Made by a program: the position numbers and the translations under genes. A DNA stretch of 30,149 bases from contig AJFK01000003.1 of the NCBI GenBank assembly GCA_000467715.1, positions 1-30,149 of the forward strand, read 5' to 3'. This DNA is from Hysterium pulicare CBS 123377. Lineage: Eukaryota > Ascomycota > Dothideomycetes > Hysteriales > Hysteriaceae. The notes beneath the pieces were generated by a model that searched no databases, had not been told where the DNA came from, and worked only from the letters and a program-made list of their open reading frames with translations. Below, piece by piece: positions 1 to 10,754 of the stretch. Position 1 is the stretch's first letter; each line of letters begins with the position of its first letter.

Positions 1-330
1 ATTATTAATTACTAGAATTATTAATTACTAAAACTAATAATTATTTTAATATTTTATTTTTTTAATTATAAAAGTTAAAAAGTAAATTAAAAATTAAATT
101 AAGTTTTACTAGTATTTTATATATAAATAAAACTATTAACTTATTTAAAGTAAAATTAAAAATTAAAAATCTTTACTTACTATATTTCTTTTGTATAGTG
201 TTAATAATACTATTATAATTTATATAAAACGTTTAATAGTATTAGAAAAGCTACAATTTAAGTACATTTCCTTATTTTCTTAAATAGGCCTAACTAGACA
301 AGGTTAAAGTTCTAGGACTTAAAATGTGTA
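1..330. repeat. AT-rich block, probably RIP-degraded repeat
   Basis: Almost pure A/T, with many TTAA, TATA and AATTA words and hardly any G or C until about position 280. No open frame of useful length. This matches the AT-rich isochores left in many ascomycetes when RIP mutates repeated DNA. The original repeat family cannot be recognised. A similar block closes the other end of the window. Confidence 0.65.
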
Positions 331-420
331 ATGGAACAGTTAGAATTAAAGCAATCATCACAGCTACCATTATATACAAATGGCGCGGAGGAGCCCTCTC
401 AGAAGGTTTTCCTAGATAGG
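331..420 (+). other. Possible short first exon of an unknown gene
   Basis: An ATG at 331 opens a 30-codon frame with balanced, gene-like composition (start MEQLELKQSS) directly after the AT-rich block. It ends at AG|GTAAGA, a good fungal 5' splice donor at about 419, where the frame would otherwise stop. I cannot find a convincing continuation downstream, so this may be the orphaned first exon of a lost gene or chance. Composition and donor are seen; gene status is a guess. Confidence 0.15.
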
Positions 421-423
421 TAA

Positions 424-1799
424 GATTACCTTGCCACCCAAAACCTCCAAATTGCTCTCTGTTACCTGAGATTATCCCCTCAAAACTATAACGCTCTGTG
501 TACTAACCAAGGGGCAATGTTGAGAAATTACACCAGGTACAGTTAATGCGGCGGATATACCAACACGAACCGTCGTCTGGATTGGTTCCGTAAGGGGAGG
601 AAGCGACATAGTCTTAAAGCACTACAAGTTGTCGGGACGAACGAGCAAAAGCAATGGAGAGAATATTAATAATAGACAGCCACATAACGCATCCCGCTAC
701 ACGCAGGCCATACAGCAAGCGATTCGCTCAGAAATCCAACAAGAACAGTGTTGGACGACAGGAAATGTGCATGTTCAATATGTGCCGTGGCACTGCTTGA
801 AATCTTTTCTCCAACGCTGCCACGCCTATCGTAGAAAGAATGATCATCTCATCCTGTCATACGCAGATTTGATGTGAAAGACTGCATTGAACCGCGGACC
901 AGTGATGACTGAAATTAGTTCCTCTAACTTCGTACTCAGAAGACGTTTTCAAAAAGAGACGATATTTAAACGACCAAAAAAAGGTGGTTGGCGTGATACC
1001 TGGTGGATGAGGTTGCTAAACACCGGCACACTCCTTGGCTATTCTTGTGCCGGTAACCAACGCACACGGCTCCAGCAACAGCTACGGAGGTGCAGTTCAC
1101 GGGAGTGGTTTCTCGCAATTGTCATCATGGAACAAAAAGGGTGCGGGCATCTTGAACATGCCATCTAGAGAGAGCGTCCTCAGTTCCCCCCCCGCCATCA
1201 AGTCCACCCAGTTCGCACACAGTTCCTCTCGCAGCCGACATTTTTTACTCTTGACCTAGTTCAACGCATATCGCTGGGCTTTTTTCCCCTGGTGGCTTAT
1301 CTCGAAGTGATTGACAGAAAGAAAGGGTTCAAGCGGCGTCGTAAAAGCACCCTGCGGAGTCGCGGCCTAACCATGAGCCTATGGGCGAAAGCGCCACCAC
1401 GGCAAGGGTTGCATGTCATTCAAGCCACTACATTCAGCTCATCCGCTACGTCCGGTTTGTACTCGCCGCCTTAGGCGAGATACACCAGTCAGAGTAAACC
1501 ATTCAGCCCCCAAAAGCCATGAATATGCGTGCAGCCGCTTTGGGCGAACTCTTAGCCCTGGCTTCAACGCCACAGTCCACCCCACCGTGTCCGAGTTCGG
1601 CCAGTCTGACACCTGATAGGACTTAACATATATCACCGATGCCACTCTCTCGAAGCCAGACCCAACTCCAAATCTCCTTCTAGTGCACCAACGGTTAATA
1701 GAGAGGGTAAGTCAAATCAAGGGTAATATTCTAAGGAATTTCAAAAGATGCACCGAACCAGAAAGAAATTAACGTTATATACGAAGTCAAAGTCATCTA
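424..1799. other. No recognisable gene
   Basis: Mixed-composition DNA. Several frames of 60-93 codons exist on both strands, for example 629-877 and 887-1168. They overlap one another, lack introns or conserved motifs and look like chance. No RNA gene, terminal repeat or transposase was recognised. Confidence 0.5.
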
Positions 1800-2092
1800 G
1801 GACGACCTAACCCTGGTCAAGCGGGTCTTCGAGAAGCGGCGTGATGTAGTCTGCAACTCTCCAGAGCTTTCTGGCCTCATGATCCCGACAAAGCCAAGCA
1901 ATTTGTCGAGGAATGTGCTGTCAAGACTCTGATCAAGCGAATTGAATATTTGGACAACGTCACAAGAGAGTTTTGGAAGAGGCACAAATCTCCAGTATTG
2001 TTGGGAAAGAATTGTCGGCTTACTTTCGCGCAGATAGATTATCTTATGCAGGGGAGGCAAGCTCAAGGGTCACGACTAGACCCAGTCTGCTG
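1800..2092 (+). pseudogene. Unrecognised coding-like remnant
   Basis: Two successive plus-strand frames have the residue mix of a soluble helical protein. The first reads DDLTLVKRVFEKRRDV from about 1800. The second contains FVEECAVKTLIKRIEYL and TREFWKRHKSP at about 1910-2000 and closes at 2092. Charged residues alternate with Leu/Ile/Val as in amphipathic helices, which the antisense frame at 1797-2066 does not show. The reading frame changes near 1880. I do not recognise the family. It could be a fragment of a fungal accessory-genome protein, or chance. Confidence 0.25.
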
Positions 2093-2964
2093 CAAGACTG
2101 AATAACCTTATCTTGCTACACCAACGCTCGCCACAATATTCTACGTGAGTTGGAACTTGATATCCCGTTTCAAAGGCCCTACTAATTAGCCATAGACAAC
2201 TTTATCATTCACAACTAGCATCTGCGCTATGGCCATTGATCAGTTTCCGCACGGTTAAAACGGCTCCATCAACTATGGTGCAAGATGGATTACACATTGA
2301 TGTGTATGTATTATCCATATGCCGCAATCAGAGCGTCTGAGCTCTAACCCATTTGTATTTGCGGGGGAACCAGAAAGCCTTTCATCGTTAGCATCGTTAC
2401 TCTCCTCCTATTCTTACCAGAAGTCCGAGGGCTCTAAGCGAAGATCCAAGAGAGTGGTGCCCGCCTGCATCTACTACCCGTCCACGATGAATAGGAGTCA
2501 TCTGCGCCCACATCTGGCGGCCGCGGGATGGCTGAGCACTCCGCCATAATAAATGCTATTGAGGGCGCAAGCCAACCGAATCCACGAGCAGGAAGTATCG
2601 AAATAGGAGGCACTGACAGGATGTCAAATCACTCGTCAGGGATCAGGCTGTTAACTCACTCGTTGAGGCGATTAACATCAAATAGAGAGGACCTGGAAAG
2701 CCAACATGAAGCCAGCACATCTACAAGCAGAGGATGATGTCGCATTCAGCAAGGTTGGCGGTAAAGTTTACTTGTCATTCATTTAGCTTATATCTGGTTG
2801 CTATGCAAGGTTCTTGGAATATCTTCATGAATATGGAAAGGTCAGGTTTTTGGCAAGATTTATAAGTCAAGCAAATTGATTCAAGACATCAACTATACTG
2901 GTCGTCGCAGGATATCTAGAGCTCCCAAATGACAAGTGTGCCCAAACGAAAGTAAGAGAGATTC
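2093..2964. other. No recognisable gene
   Basis: Two plus-strand frames, 2319-2549 (76 codons, Ser-rich) and 2528-2737 (69 codons), overlap by a few bases. Neither has a recognisable motif. This is also the 3' flank of the receptor gene on the minus strand. No clear terminator or repeat seen. Confidence 0.45.
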
Positions 2965-5912
2965 TTATGCTCCAGATTGAGAGAGTTTTACCGGTATTGA
3001 AGCCTCCTTTTCCTCAGTAACCTTACAATTAAAATCCCGCGCCCCATAACTTATCAGCAACTGCTCGATCTCAGGCTTTTTCAATATTCGGTTCTTGTGT
3101 AGCCCAGTACAGAACTCTACGCTCATGAAGCCATATTCGGCACTTCTTAGTATATGAAGCGGACTAGCCGAGGCCCAGGTTGTATCGATATGTGCTGGGA
3201 TGTATCCACCTGACTGACCGATTCCATTGGGGTTTGCTCCCGCTTTGAGCAAGAGTTGAATTCCTGCGAAATCCCAACGATGAACAGCTATTTGAAGAGG
3301 CATGAACGCAAGACCTAGAGCGTTTGGATCTGTGCCAGACTGTAACACCTCAGAGATCATACACTCTTCTTCGTGGATGCACGTCAACTCATGATAATGA
3401 GAAGCTAAGGTGAAAAGCAGCGCATCTGTCCTACTTGTGCGTTCGCGAAGGATCCGGAAAAAGCCGGGCATCGGGTTTGAGTTGAAGTAGTCTGAGGTTC
3501 CTCCCAGTGCATCAAGAATTGTAACGTAACCAGGCATTTCGGCTGCACATCTGATGCTACAGAACTTGGCTTCTTTGATTCTCAAAGATGTAGACAAAAT
3601 GGAACGCATGTCGAGCTTTGCCATAAATTTATCCACCGTTGCCCAGCAGCCGATAGAGCAGAGCGCGTAAATGAATTGAGCATGTCGTGAAACGTCGCTC
3701 AAAGGTTCTCCCCACTCATAGGTGATCTCGTACAGGTGACTGTTATGTTCAAAAGGACTTGACTGTCGAGGAGGACTGTCTTGTTGAAAAGTGAACTCAT
3801 TGGGCAAAAAAAAAATGCGGATCGCTGCATATGTTTTCAAGAAGCCCCAAGAGTCTGTCGTCTTCGATTATGAAATATTCCCATTCTACCAGCGCAACGC
3901 GCGCGACCTCATAACAGTAACGCCCAAAGTTCTTAAAAAAGGGTTCCTCGAGATAACCAATATCAACTCGTGCGGGAGGCTGAAATGCTAGTTGTAGCAC
4001 TTCGCGGGCGCAGGTTTTCCGTGACATAGCAAAGAAGGAGACAGTGCTCACGGCAAGGCGCGTTGAATATAAATACTCTCGAACAGTGTAGTGAGCTAGG
4101 GAAATAGGACTGAATCGGCTAATATCCCCTGGGAAGACTTCAAAGCCAATTTCCGGATGCACAACTACGAGACAACCTAATAGCTCCTGCAAAGTCTCCT
4201 CATTATAAAAGCATGTATCGCTCTGGGGATTATGATCGCTAATATCGTGAAACATGGCTGAAAGCAAGCAATTTGAAGGAATTCCGTGGCCGAAGGGAAG
4301 ATCCTCGTGGGCACAAATCCAAAGCAGTGCAGACCGCACGTAAGGCCATTCATCTCGCGGTAACTCAAGGAAGATTCTCTCGTAGGTCTCATCCAAAGTT
4401 TCTGGAAGTTGTTGAGTAGCTGTTCTGATTTCTGACAATGATCGTTTACGGTGAAGTCTATCGAGTTGACAGACTACCCATCGGAACCTAATTCTTGTGA
4501 GCTAAATCAAACTAATGATTATAAGAGAGGATACTTACATTCCTTTTGCGCCATGGACAAGTGACTCCAACACTTCCGCGGAAAGATCTTTAGGCCATAG
4601 CCTGAACCTCTGATCACTGTGAAGAACCGCGTTTACATATATTCGAATATCTTCGTCGACCGTTGGGTTCGACATGGAAATTGAAATCCCGGACAACGGC
4701 TGCAGAACGCTTTCAATATCAGCATACTTTCGACTCGTAACCAGAAGCTGGATATTGGCAAAATCTGAACTGCAGAAGTCTCTCAGTAGCCCGAGTAAGT
4801 TATGCCGTGTATCGCTCTCGTCCGCTGCGTCAACTATAAGGTACAGAACGTCCAAGCGCAAAAGTAATACTCTCAGAGCATCTTTGAGCTCTTGTGAGGA
4901 CAGTTCATGATTAGACCGATACGAATTTGCGATAGGCGCTGGGACATGATCCAATCGCCGACAAAGCTGGCTAACAATCCATTTGAGACATGGCTTGGCC
5001 TCGTCTTGACTATGGCGATAAGAACAGTAATAGTAGAGACAGAGCGTACGGCTATTTGGTAAGTCTTTGCAATATTCTTTTGCTTGTTCAATGAGATAGG
5101 ATGCGAGGACGGTTTTTCCCGCACCCGGAATGCCATGGACCCAGACCATTCGTTGATGGCAGGAAAGCCATTTCGTCCATTGCTCGATTCGGGAAATCCA
5201 ACGACAGGTATCGTCTTCACGAAGCGATCGCGCCAGGTCGTGATTTGATGTTGGGTTGGTGATTTCGACCCAGTCACATACTTTCCTTCTATCAGCATCT
5301 GGAGAAAAGTTAGCAGATTTCATGACAGATTGTTGACATTTGTCAAGTGGACATAACGAACCAGTGAGGGAGCCTTGTATAGTGACGACAGTGCTTTTGA
5401 TGTCTTTGACGTCTCGCCTTTCATTAAGTCAGTAGTCATAGCGCTGAGTGAGAATAGATCTCTCACGTGACGTCGCCAAGAAGTGTAAGCGTAATCGTTG
5501 CCTTGTGCCGCGCAAGTTCGTCAAGAAGTTTACGAGCTTTAGTTTCTTTCAAACACCATTTGAGCGACCCTTTGAGCATCTGCCGCTTCCCTACATTTGC
5601 CTGCGAGCTTTGTGAAAGCGATAAGCCATCAAGTTCTCGGGCCAAGTCTTCAAGCGTAGAGCGACAGCCTTGTACCGTCCCATCAAGACTTCCGAGGTTT
5701 CGAACGGTATCTGAGAACTCCGACTGGCTATCGAAAAGGAATTGAAAGCTCTCGAGAACTGATTTGAGCGATGAGATCTCGACAAAGATGTGTCGCAAGT
5801 CCTTTGGCGCGTCCTTCGAAGTTTCGATTAGATGCTTACACCGGCTGATGATTTTTGCCGTGAGCTCAATAACTGTGAGGATACCTGCTGCGACACCGAA
5901 AGCTTCAGCCAT
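2965..5912 (-). CDS. NLR-like STAND receptor (N-terminal fungal STAND domain, NACHT, ankyrin-like C-terminus)
   Basis: Three exons: 5912-5467, 5417-4539 and 4487-2965. Intron 1 (49 bp) has donor GTGAGA and branch CTGAC. Intron 2 (51 bp) has donor GTAAGT and branch CTCAC. Phases match, and the joins give the family phrases TRDVKDIKS and GAKGMFRWVVCQLD. The start is set at 5912 because MAEAFGVAAGILTV is the usual opening of this N-terminal domain; a longer frame begins at 6116. Residues 1-150 form the helical STAND N-terminal domain. Walker A GIPGAGKT is at about 244-251, Walker B LIVDAADE at about 342-349 and the sensor arginine in LLVTSR at about 373-378. LPETLDETYERI marks the winged-helix side of NACHT. 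Ankyrin-like units (PLQIAVH, LLLKAGANPN) lie at about 820-930. Such proteins sense non-self and trigger incompatibility or cell death. The frame slips by one base in the T10 run at 3806-3815, so it is either a recent pseudogene or an assembly error. Expected length about 948 residues. Confidence 0.9.
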
Positions 5913-6490
5913 GCTGACTTGCTCTTGAAGACTCGAAATGTGCGTTTGGCAAAGTTTGTGAATGAGGTTGGAAATGAGGGGAGGCCAAGGCAGGAAAAGC
6001 AATGGAGCGGGGAATATCGGTGCGGCTGAGTTTGTGTGACCGCGAATCCGCACAGCCTCGTAGGCAGACTCGAGGCACACTCGAAGGCGTACCTGATGGC
6101 ATCTACGTAAAGCCAATATCGACAGAGCCTAGAGTCCTTGCATAAGAGATTCATGAAGACTTCGACGAATTAGCATTTAACCACAATCGTGATTACCGTC
6201 TCAAGTCACGTGATCTCAAAGCACGAGGTCTCAGAGCTGAGCACAAAACAAAATAGAATTAACAGCCTTCTGAGGTTCTCGGATCGGAATTGGAATCTAA
6301 CTGTCTGAAGTTCTTCATTCAGCGCGAAGGCTGCAAAGATTACCACCAATGTTAAACGGGCGCGTCCTGCCCTTAACCCCCAAAAGCACTGGATGTTCCA
6401 AATCCCCGTAGTGGGCGTAGCCATCTGCTTTTTCTACGTGGGTCCCTGCCCCCAACATCGATAAGTTTAAGTCGAGTGGAACGCCTTATA
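5913..6490. other. Upstream region of the receptor gene
   Basis: No gene is supported here. It should hold the 5' UTR and promoter of the minus-strand receptor. A palindromic TCACGTGA (E-box core CACGTG) lies at 6206-6213, about 295 bp upstream of the chosen start, a possible bHLH-factor site. The frame extending the receptor N-terminus to 6116 adds residues unlike the family and is treated as untranslated. Confidence 0.35.
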
Positions 6491-6491
6491 G

Positions 6492-6905
6492 GTCTGGAGA
6501 TTTCCGAAAACGTATGTACCTCCTAGTTATCCCAAAGTTCCAAAGTATTATTGCAACAACTTCAATCTCCCCGGCGAAAAAGAGGACTCTCTCACTCTAC
6601 ACAATTCCATTGCTTGTGTGAATCTCACAATATTCGACAATGCGCATTTGCCGTTCCCCGATAGAAACAACCAAATTGAAAGCGACCTGGCCGAGAACTT
6701 TGGAGACCGCCGCACCAGCCGTAAGCCTGGAGGCTCAGGAGGCTCACTGGTTCTGTCACATTCTTTGATAAGCAAGAGATACCGTATTATCGAGCGAGAG
6801 ATCTCGATCTGCGTTGTGGAAAGTGGAAAAAGCTGGATAGGTATTATAAAGCATATGACTCTAGTGCTTGAACCCCACAGCTATCGTGTGGTTAGGCGAC
6901 GGTAA
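6492..6905 (+). other. Unrecognised open frame with coding-like composition
   Basis: A frame of about 137 codons is open from just after a stop near 6490 to 6905. The first ATG is at 6618, but coding-like sequence begins earlier (YVPPSYPKVPKYY, NFNLPGEKEDS), suggesting an internal exon or a fragment that lost its start. The middle reads NLTIFDNAHLPFPDRNNQ and is followed by a Gly-rich stretch KPGGSGGS. The last 40 residues look less protein-like. No family recognised; chance cannot be excluded. Confidence 0.25.
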
Positions 6906-7149
6906 AGACCTAACACAAAGCCCACCAGTACCATGTTACAGTAGAGCCAGTCAAGTAATGTAGTCTTAGGCACTACTTTCCCCCTTAGCGTACCATGGCA
7001 AACGAATAGCCTTGGTACACCTAGCAATCCGAGTGGATACCCAAAGGCCACCCGTGCCTTGAAGGCATGAGATTGCGGATCTACCACAGTCTCCTACACA
7101 CCTTGCAGAGGGGTTTTGGGTTTCTTCAAAAAGAAATCACTGCTCAGGA

Positions 7150-7607
7150 CGCCTTGCGCGCCCTGAATCTGATCTTTCCCTTCCCTATGAGCTCGGAATT
7201 ACGCATCTCCACGTGCCGCAAGCATTATATAATGACATTGCAAGCGAGACCGGACACGATAAGAACCTTTCAGACTCCTTCTATCTTCTGAGTTCTTACA
7301 AGAAGCTTATAAACCAATATATCAACAGATCGGAAGACGTCTTGCCATTCTTCAAATCCCATGCTCTCACGATATGGCCGCTCGCAACTGTAGAGGAGAA
7401 TAAGACAGTCACAGCAAATGACTCTCTTGGGGCAGATTCTGAGTATCTTCTGTCGCGATCAAGGAGATAACCACTAAAGTATGAGGCGATGGCCATGTTG
7501 ATGAATAGCGCATCCATCGTGGAGTGAAAAGCATAGATCCAGCTTGCTGCCCAGGTAACGAAGTTGACCAACTTGGCCACCATCTTCATTCCCCTCTTAT
7601 TCCGCAT
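7150..7607 (+). other. Competing unrecognised frames on both strands
   Basis: On the plus strand a frame to 7470 reads like a real protein between about 7190 and 7400 (LPYELGITHLHVPQALYND, YLLSSYKKLINQYI); its first ATG is at 7213. On the minus strand, 7607-7296 encodes a partly hydrophobic 103-residue product (LVNFVTWAASWIYAF) that could be a membrane-protein fragment. They overlap at 7296-7470, so at most one is real there. I recognise neither. Both may be debris of genes lost from the cluster flank. Confidence 0.2.
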
Positions 7608-7687
7608 ACCGATATTCGATGTAAATTATGTGTAACTCGAAAATAATTATATCTGGATATGGGGCGTCGTAATAATCTTGGTGGCCA

Positions 7688-7966
7688 TTGCTATGTTTGT
7701 TCCGTATCACGTACCCTTCCTTTTCCAACCAAAGTGGTCTGTTCTTGAGTGACGTCCTCATCATCATTCACGTCCGGGTCCAATACCAGATCGCGCGCAT
7801 CTACCGGGCAAGACCAAAGTCGTGCGCAGCGCTGGTGGTGTTAGAAACGAATGCGGAGAGAATGCAGTATCTATGGCAGGGCTTGGGTTTTATTAAAGTA
7901 GTAAGCGGCGAAATTTTTCACATAGAGTCCACTAGGATTGGGCCTCGTGATAATGCTCGATTCTGA
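7688..7966 (+). pseudogene. Weak GNAT acetyltransferase-like fragment
   Basis: A 92-codon frame whose second half contains ALVVLETNAERMQYLWQGLG followed by FIKVV. The order 'ETNA..M..LW..LGFI.V' resembles the acetyl-CoA-binding end of GNAT N-acetyltransferases (consensus roughly NA..LYEKLGF..V). The P-loop motif Q/RxxGxG/A is not visible and the first half does not fit. A chance resemblance is quite possible. Confidence 0.15.
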
Positions 7967-8968
7967 ATGGCTCGAATTGCGTTTTCGAGAAGTCACCGAA
8001 TTTCCTCTCCGGAACTGTAACATGTCAGGGACTGGAACATGTCATATTTTCAACATTATGGCCTGTGCATCGATCTCCCAATTTCACGCTCAGATGGATA
8101 CCTGTCTTGGATACTTGGCCTAGCGCTATACGCAGGATAAGAAAGAGACCACCCTGACCGTCGAGGAACTTTGGATTATTTAAGAGGTGTGGCTCAGTGA
8201 TCTTGGGAATTGACGAGAGACTTCTCCTTTTGCAAAACTTGGGACAGTTGGGTGCTTCGTCGCTCTTAGTCCACATACACCATCTTCTTAAGTAAACTTG
8301 AACAGGGATCAAGAGTAATGAGCTTCTCGCACATCTTGTTCTTAAGTTTTGAATGTCGAAAGTGATCCGAGCTTTCATCCTTGGCATTCAGAAGGTAACT
8401 CCGAGAAGCGTCTCGTCGTGGAGCTGTGACTTTGGGTCCCGGCCATGTGCCAACACCACCTAAATTTTTGCGGGAATCTGAAGTCCATCATGAATGGCTC
8501 TTGGGCGACCTAACTTCGCTCTGTCAACAATGTTCACAAACCAGCTGTTTCCACGTATATTCTGCCTACAGATATCATTGCTGTTCGTACTATTCGAGAG
8601 GAATGTATGACACAGCTCCCTCCGTATCTGGCCACAGTTGGTTTATAGACATGAGGCTCACGCTGTTTGCATTTAAACTTGAATACCAGTGAGGCCTCTG
8701 TATCGGAAGCGGAACGAAAAAAGCAAGACTCTACGGGATGTTTGGTACTGTTAGGAGTTCAGAGCTCGATCGCTCCAGAAGATAAAGGAAAGGGGCAGTA
8801 AGTTACGATGAGTCGGGCCGCTTTACAAACGTGGCCTTGGGATTCTGATCCGAATATTGGATAGGACTCGGTGCCCTAGTTTTCATTCTATCCGCATCTC
8901 AATCGCCACCCCTTCCAAAATGCCCCATTTCTGAACGTAGCAATGTTACTAATTCTCTTCATTCTAGC
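7967..8968. other. No recognisable gene
   Basis: Short frames on both strands (for example 8025-8387 minus and 8426-8692 plus) carry no motif. This is the 3' flank of the P450 gene on the minus strand. No repeat or RNA gene recognised. Confidence 0.45.
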
Positions 8969-10754
8969 TTAGTCAATTCTCTTCCGGAACTGCACAATCG
9001 GTCCCTCACGCAGCCCAATAAACGCGTCAGTAAGCTGATAATGCATAGGATCTCTCCGTCCCCAACCCAACTCAGGCTTCCCTTCCCCAAGCGTCTCTCC
9101 CGGGGCCAATCTGAAATCCATGCGCCACACCGTGCGAGCAAGCATCATCGAGAGCTGCAATATTGCGATATTCTGGCCTACACAGTTCCCAGGGCCTCTC
9201 GAGAAAGGGTGGAACCCCCGTTTCAGCCGCTGGACTTCTGCTTCGGTATTGAAGGTGTCCGGATGTGTGGATGGGATCCAACGCTCGGGGCGGAAGGTAT
9301 AGGCATCGCCGAAGAAGTCTTCGTTGCGGTATAAAGCCCACTGTGGAGTCCCTAAAATGGTGCCCTCGGGGTACAAGGTTCCATCTATCGTTTGTCCGCC
9401 TTTGCGGACGACACGAGGGAGCTCGCTGGGGGCGGCCGGCGTCATGCGCAGCGTCTCGTCAATCACCGCACGAAGATACTTGCAGCTGTTGAGCTTGGGG
9501 CCGTGCGTAATATCCTCGGGCGAGGAAAAGGTGGATCGGATCTCCGTCACTAACTCGCCGTAAACGAGTGGGTTGTGGGTAAGGTAGAAGAATAGACCAC
9601 ACATGGTTATCGCGGTGGTGTCAGAGCCGGCGAGGATGAGCAGGTGTGACTCAGCTAGCAGATCCTCGGCAGCGAAAGCGGGCTGGTTAGTGTCGGGGTC
9701 CTTGGCTGTCGAGAGGAAATGGAACATGTCTTCTCGCACGAGAGTTTTGGCGTCGGCGTTCATGGCTAAGCGCTTCTTGACACTCCCCTCGAGGAAGTCA
9801 TAATAGTCCTGCATGTGTTTCGGCGTCGCTTTTGCCATCAGATTGTTGAGACCACGGGGTTTCAGCCAGAGGATGGCTTTCAACCAGGGTGACTTTGCAA
9901 TCTGGTCATCCCATTAATACCTTCCAGCCATCTGGGGCGGGACGACCAGCAGTGACTTACCGAGTACATGGACTGCATGTACTTCAAAATAGTATGTGGA
10001 ATCTCCTTCAGCGAATTTTCCCCCGGCTCCTTGGTCTGAAAAGACTCGCCAAAACATAGGTCCCCGATAATATCAAAAACAAGGTAATCAATCCAGATAC
10101 TGATATCCCTGGACTCAGACCACCCATCATCATCGGTTTTTTCGCCCAGCAAAAGGTCATCCCAGCGATCAATATGTGTGGCCATAAACGGCCCAGCAGC
10201 CTTAGTAGACTGCTCGGTGAAGGCAAGATTCAAGAGGCGGCGTTTTTGGGCGTGTAGAGTGACGTCGGTAGTGTTCAGCGAATTTGGTGCTTCTCGTTAC
10301 GCTTCCAGATTTTGTAGAAGTCGGATTTGCGCACATTGGCCTTGTGCCCGTATATGTCGCGGTGGGCCTCTGGAGATCGGAAGAAAATGGTGTTCGGGGT
10401 AGCGCGGAATTTGCGACCTTATAAGAGATCTTAGATGGGCCCCATTCTTCAAGAAAAGAAACTGGTATCCCCGGATACTAGGAGCGGTGCTCACCGTAGA
10501 CCTGAAACTGCTGCCACAGCCAAATGTGACGGTCCCCTTTCCAGGCATGGTAGAAAGATGGCCAAGAGGATATTCGCGCAAGAAATGGTCCAGGGTAGCT
10601 AGCGAGTGGATGAAAGAAGAGGTTGTATATAATCGTCACAGCAAGCTGATGTACTGTGAGTGATGCACCGTTTCGAAAAGGTTTATGAAACCACTGAGTG
10701 CGAACTTACGTAACTGATGCCTACGCAGACTATCAGAGGAAAGAGGAGAGTCAT
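8969..10754 (-). CDS. Cytochrome P450 monooxygenase, isotrichodermin-hydroxylase-like fungal type
   Basis: Four exons fit: 10754-10710, 10645-10495, 10417-9961 and 9901-8969. The introns are 64, 77 and 59 bp with donors GTAAGT, GTGAGC and GTAAGT. Exon 1 is a membrane anchor (MTLLFPLIVCVGISY). Exon 2 carries the hinge FHPLASYPGP and WKGDRHIWL; exon 3 has RATPNTIFF and LHAQKRRLLNLAF. Exon 4 holds the oxygen-activating AGSDTT of the I helix (about residue 309), the ExxR helix ETLR (about 367), PERW (about 423) and the heme loop FSRGPGNCVG with the iron-ligand Cys near 458. The expected length, about 528 residues, is normal. The enzyme would sit on the ER membrane and hydroxylate or epoxidise a lipophilic substrate, here probably the polyketide. 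The reading frame is interrupted once, inside exon 3; all catalytic motifs remain. It may be a young pseudogene or carry a sequencing error. Confidence 0.88.

Noticed and set aside
1413-1616. A frame with C2H2-like spacing (HEYACSRFGR...H)
   Set aside because: The second cysteine of the finger is absent and the rest has no fold or repeat; codon choice looks random.
5913-6154. Longer receptor N-termini beginning at 6116 or 6154
   Set aside because: The extra residues (Arg- and Pro-rich) are unlike the family, whose usual opening MAEAFGVAAG begins at 5912; the frame at 6154 is not the receptor frame.
9041-9803. Several plus-strand frames of 60-97 codons
   Set aside because: They lie antisense to the P450 exon that carries every catalytic motif, so they are shadows.
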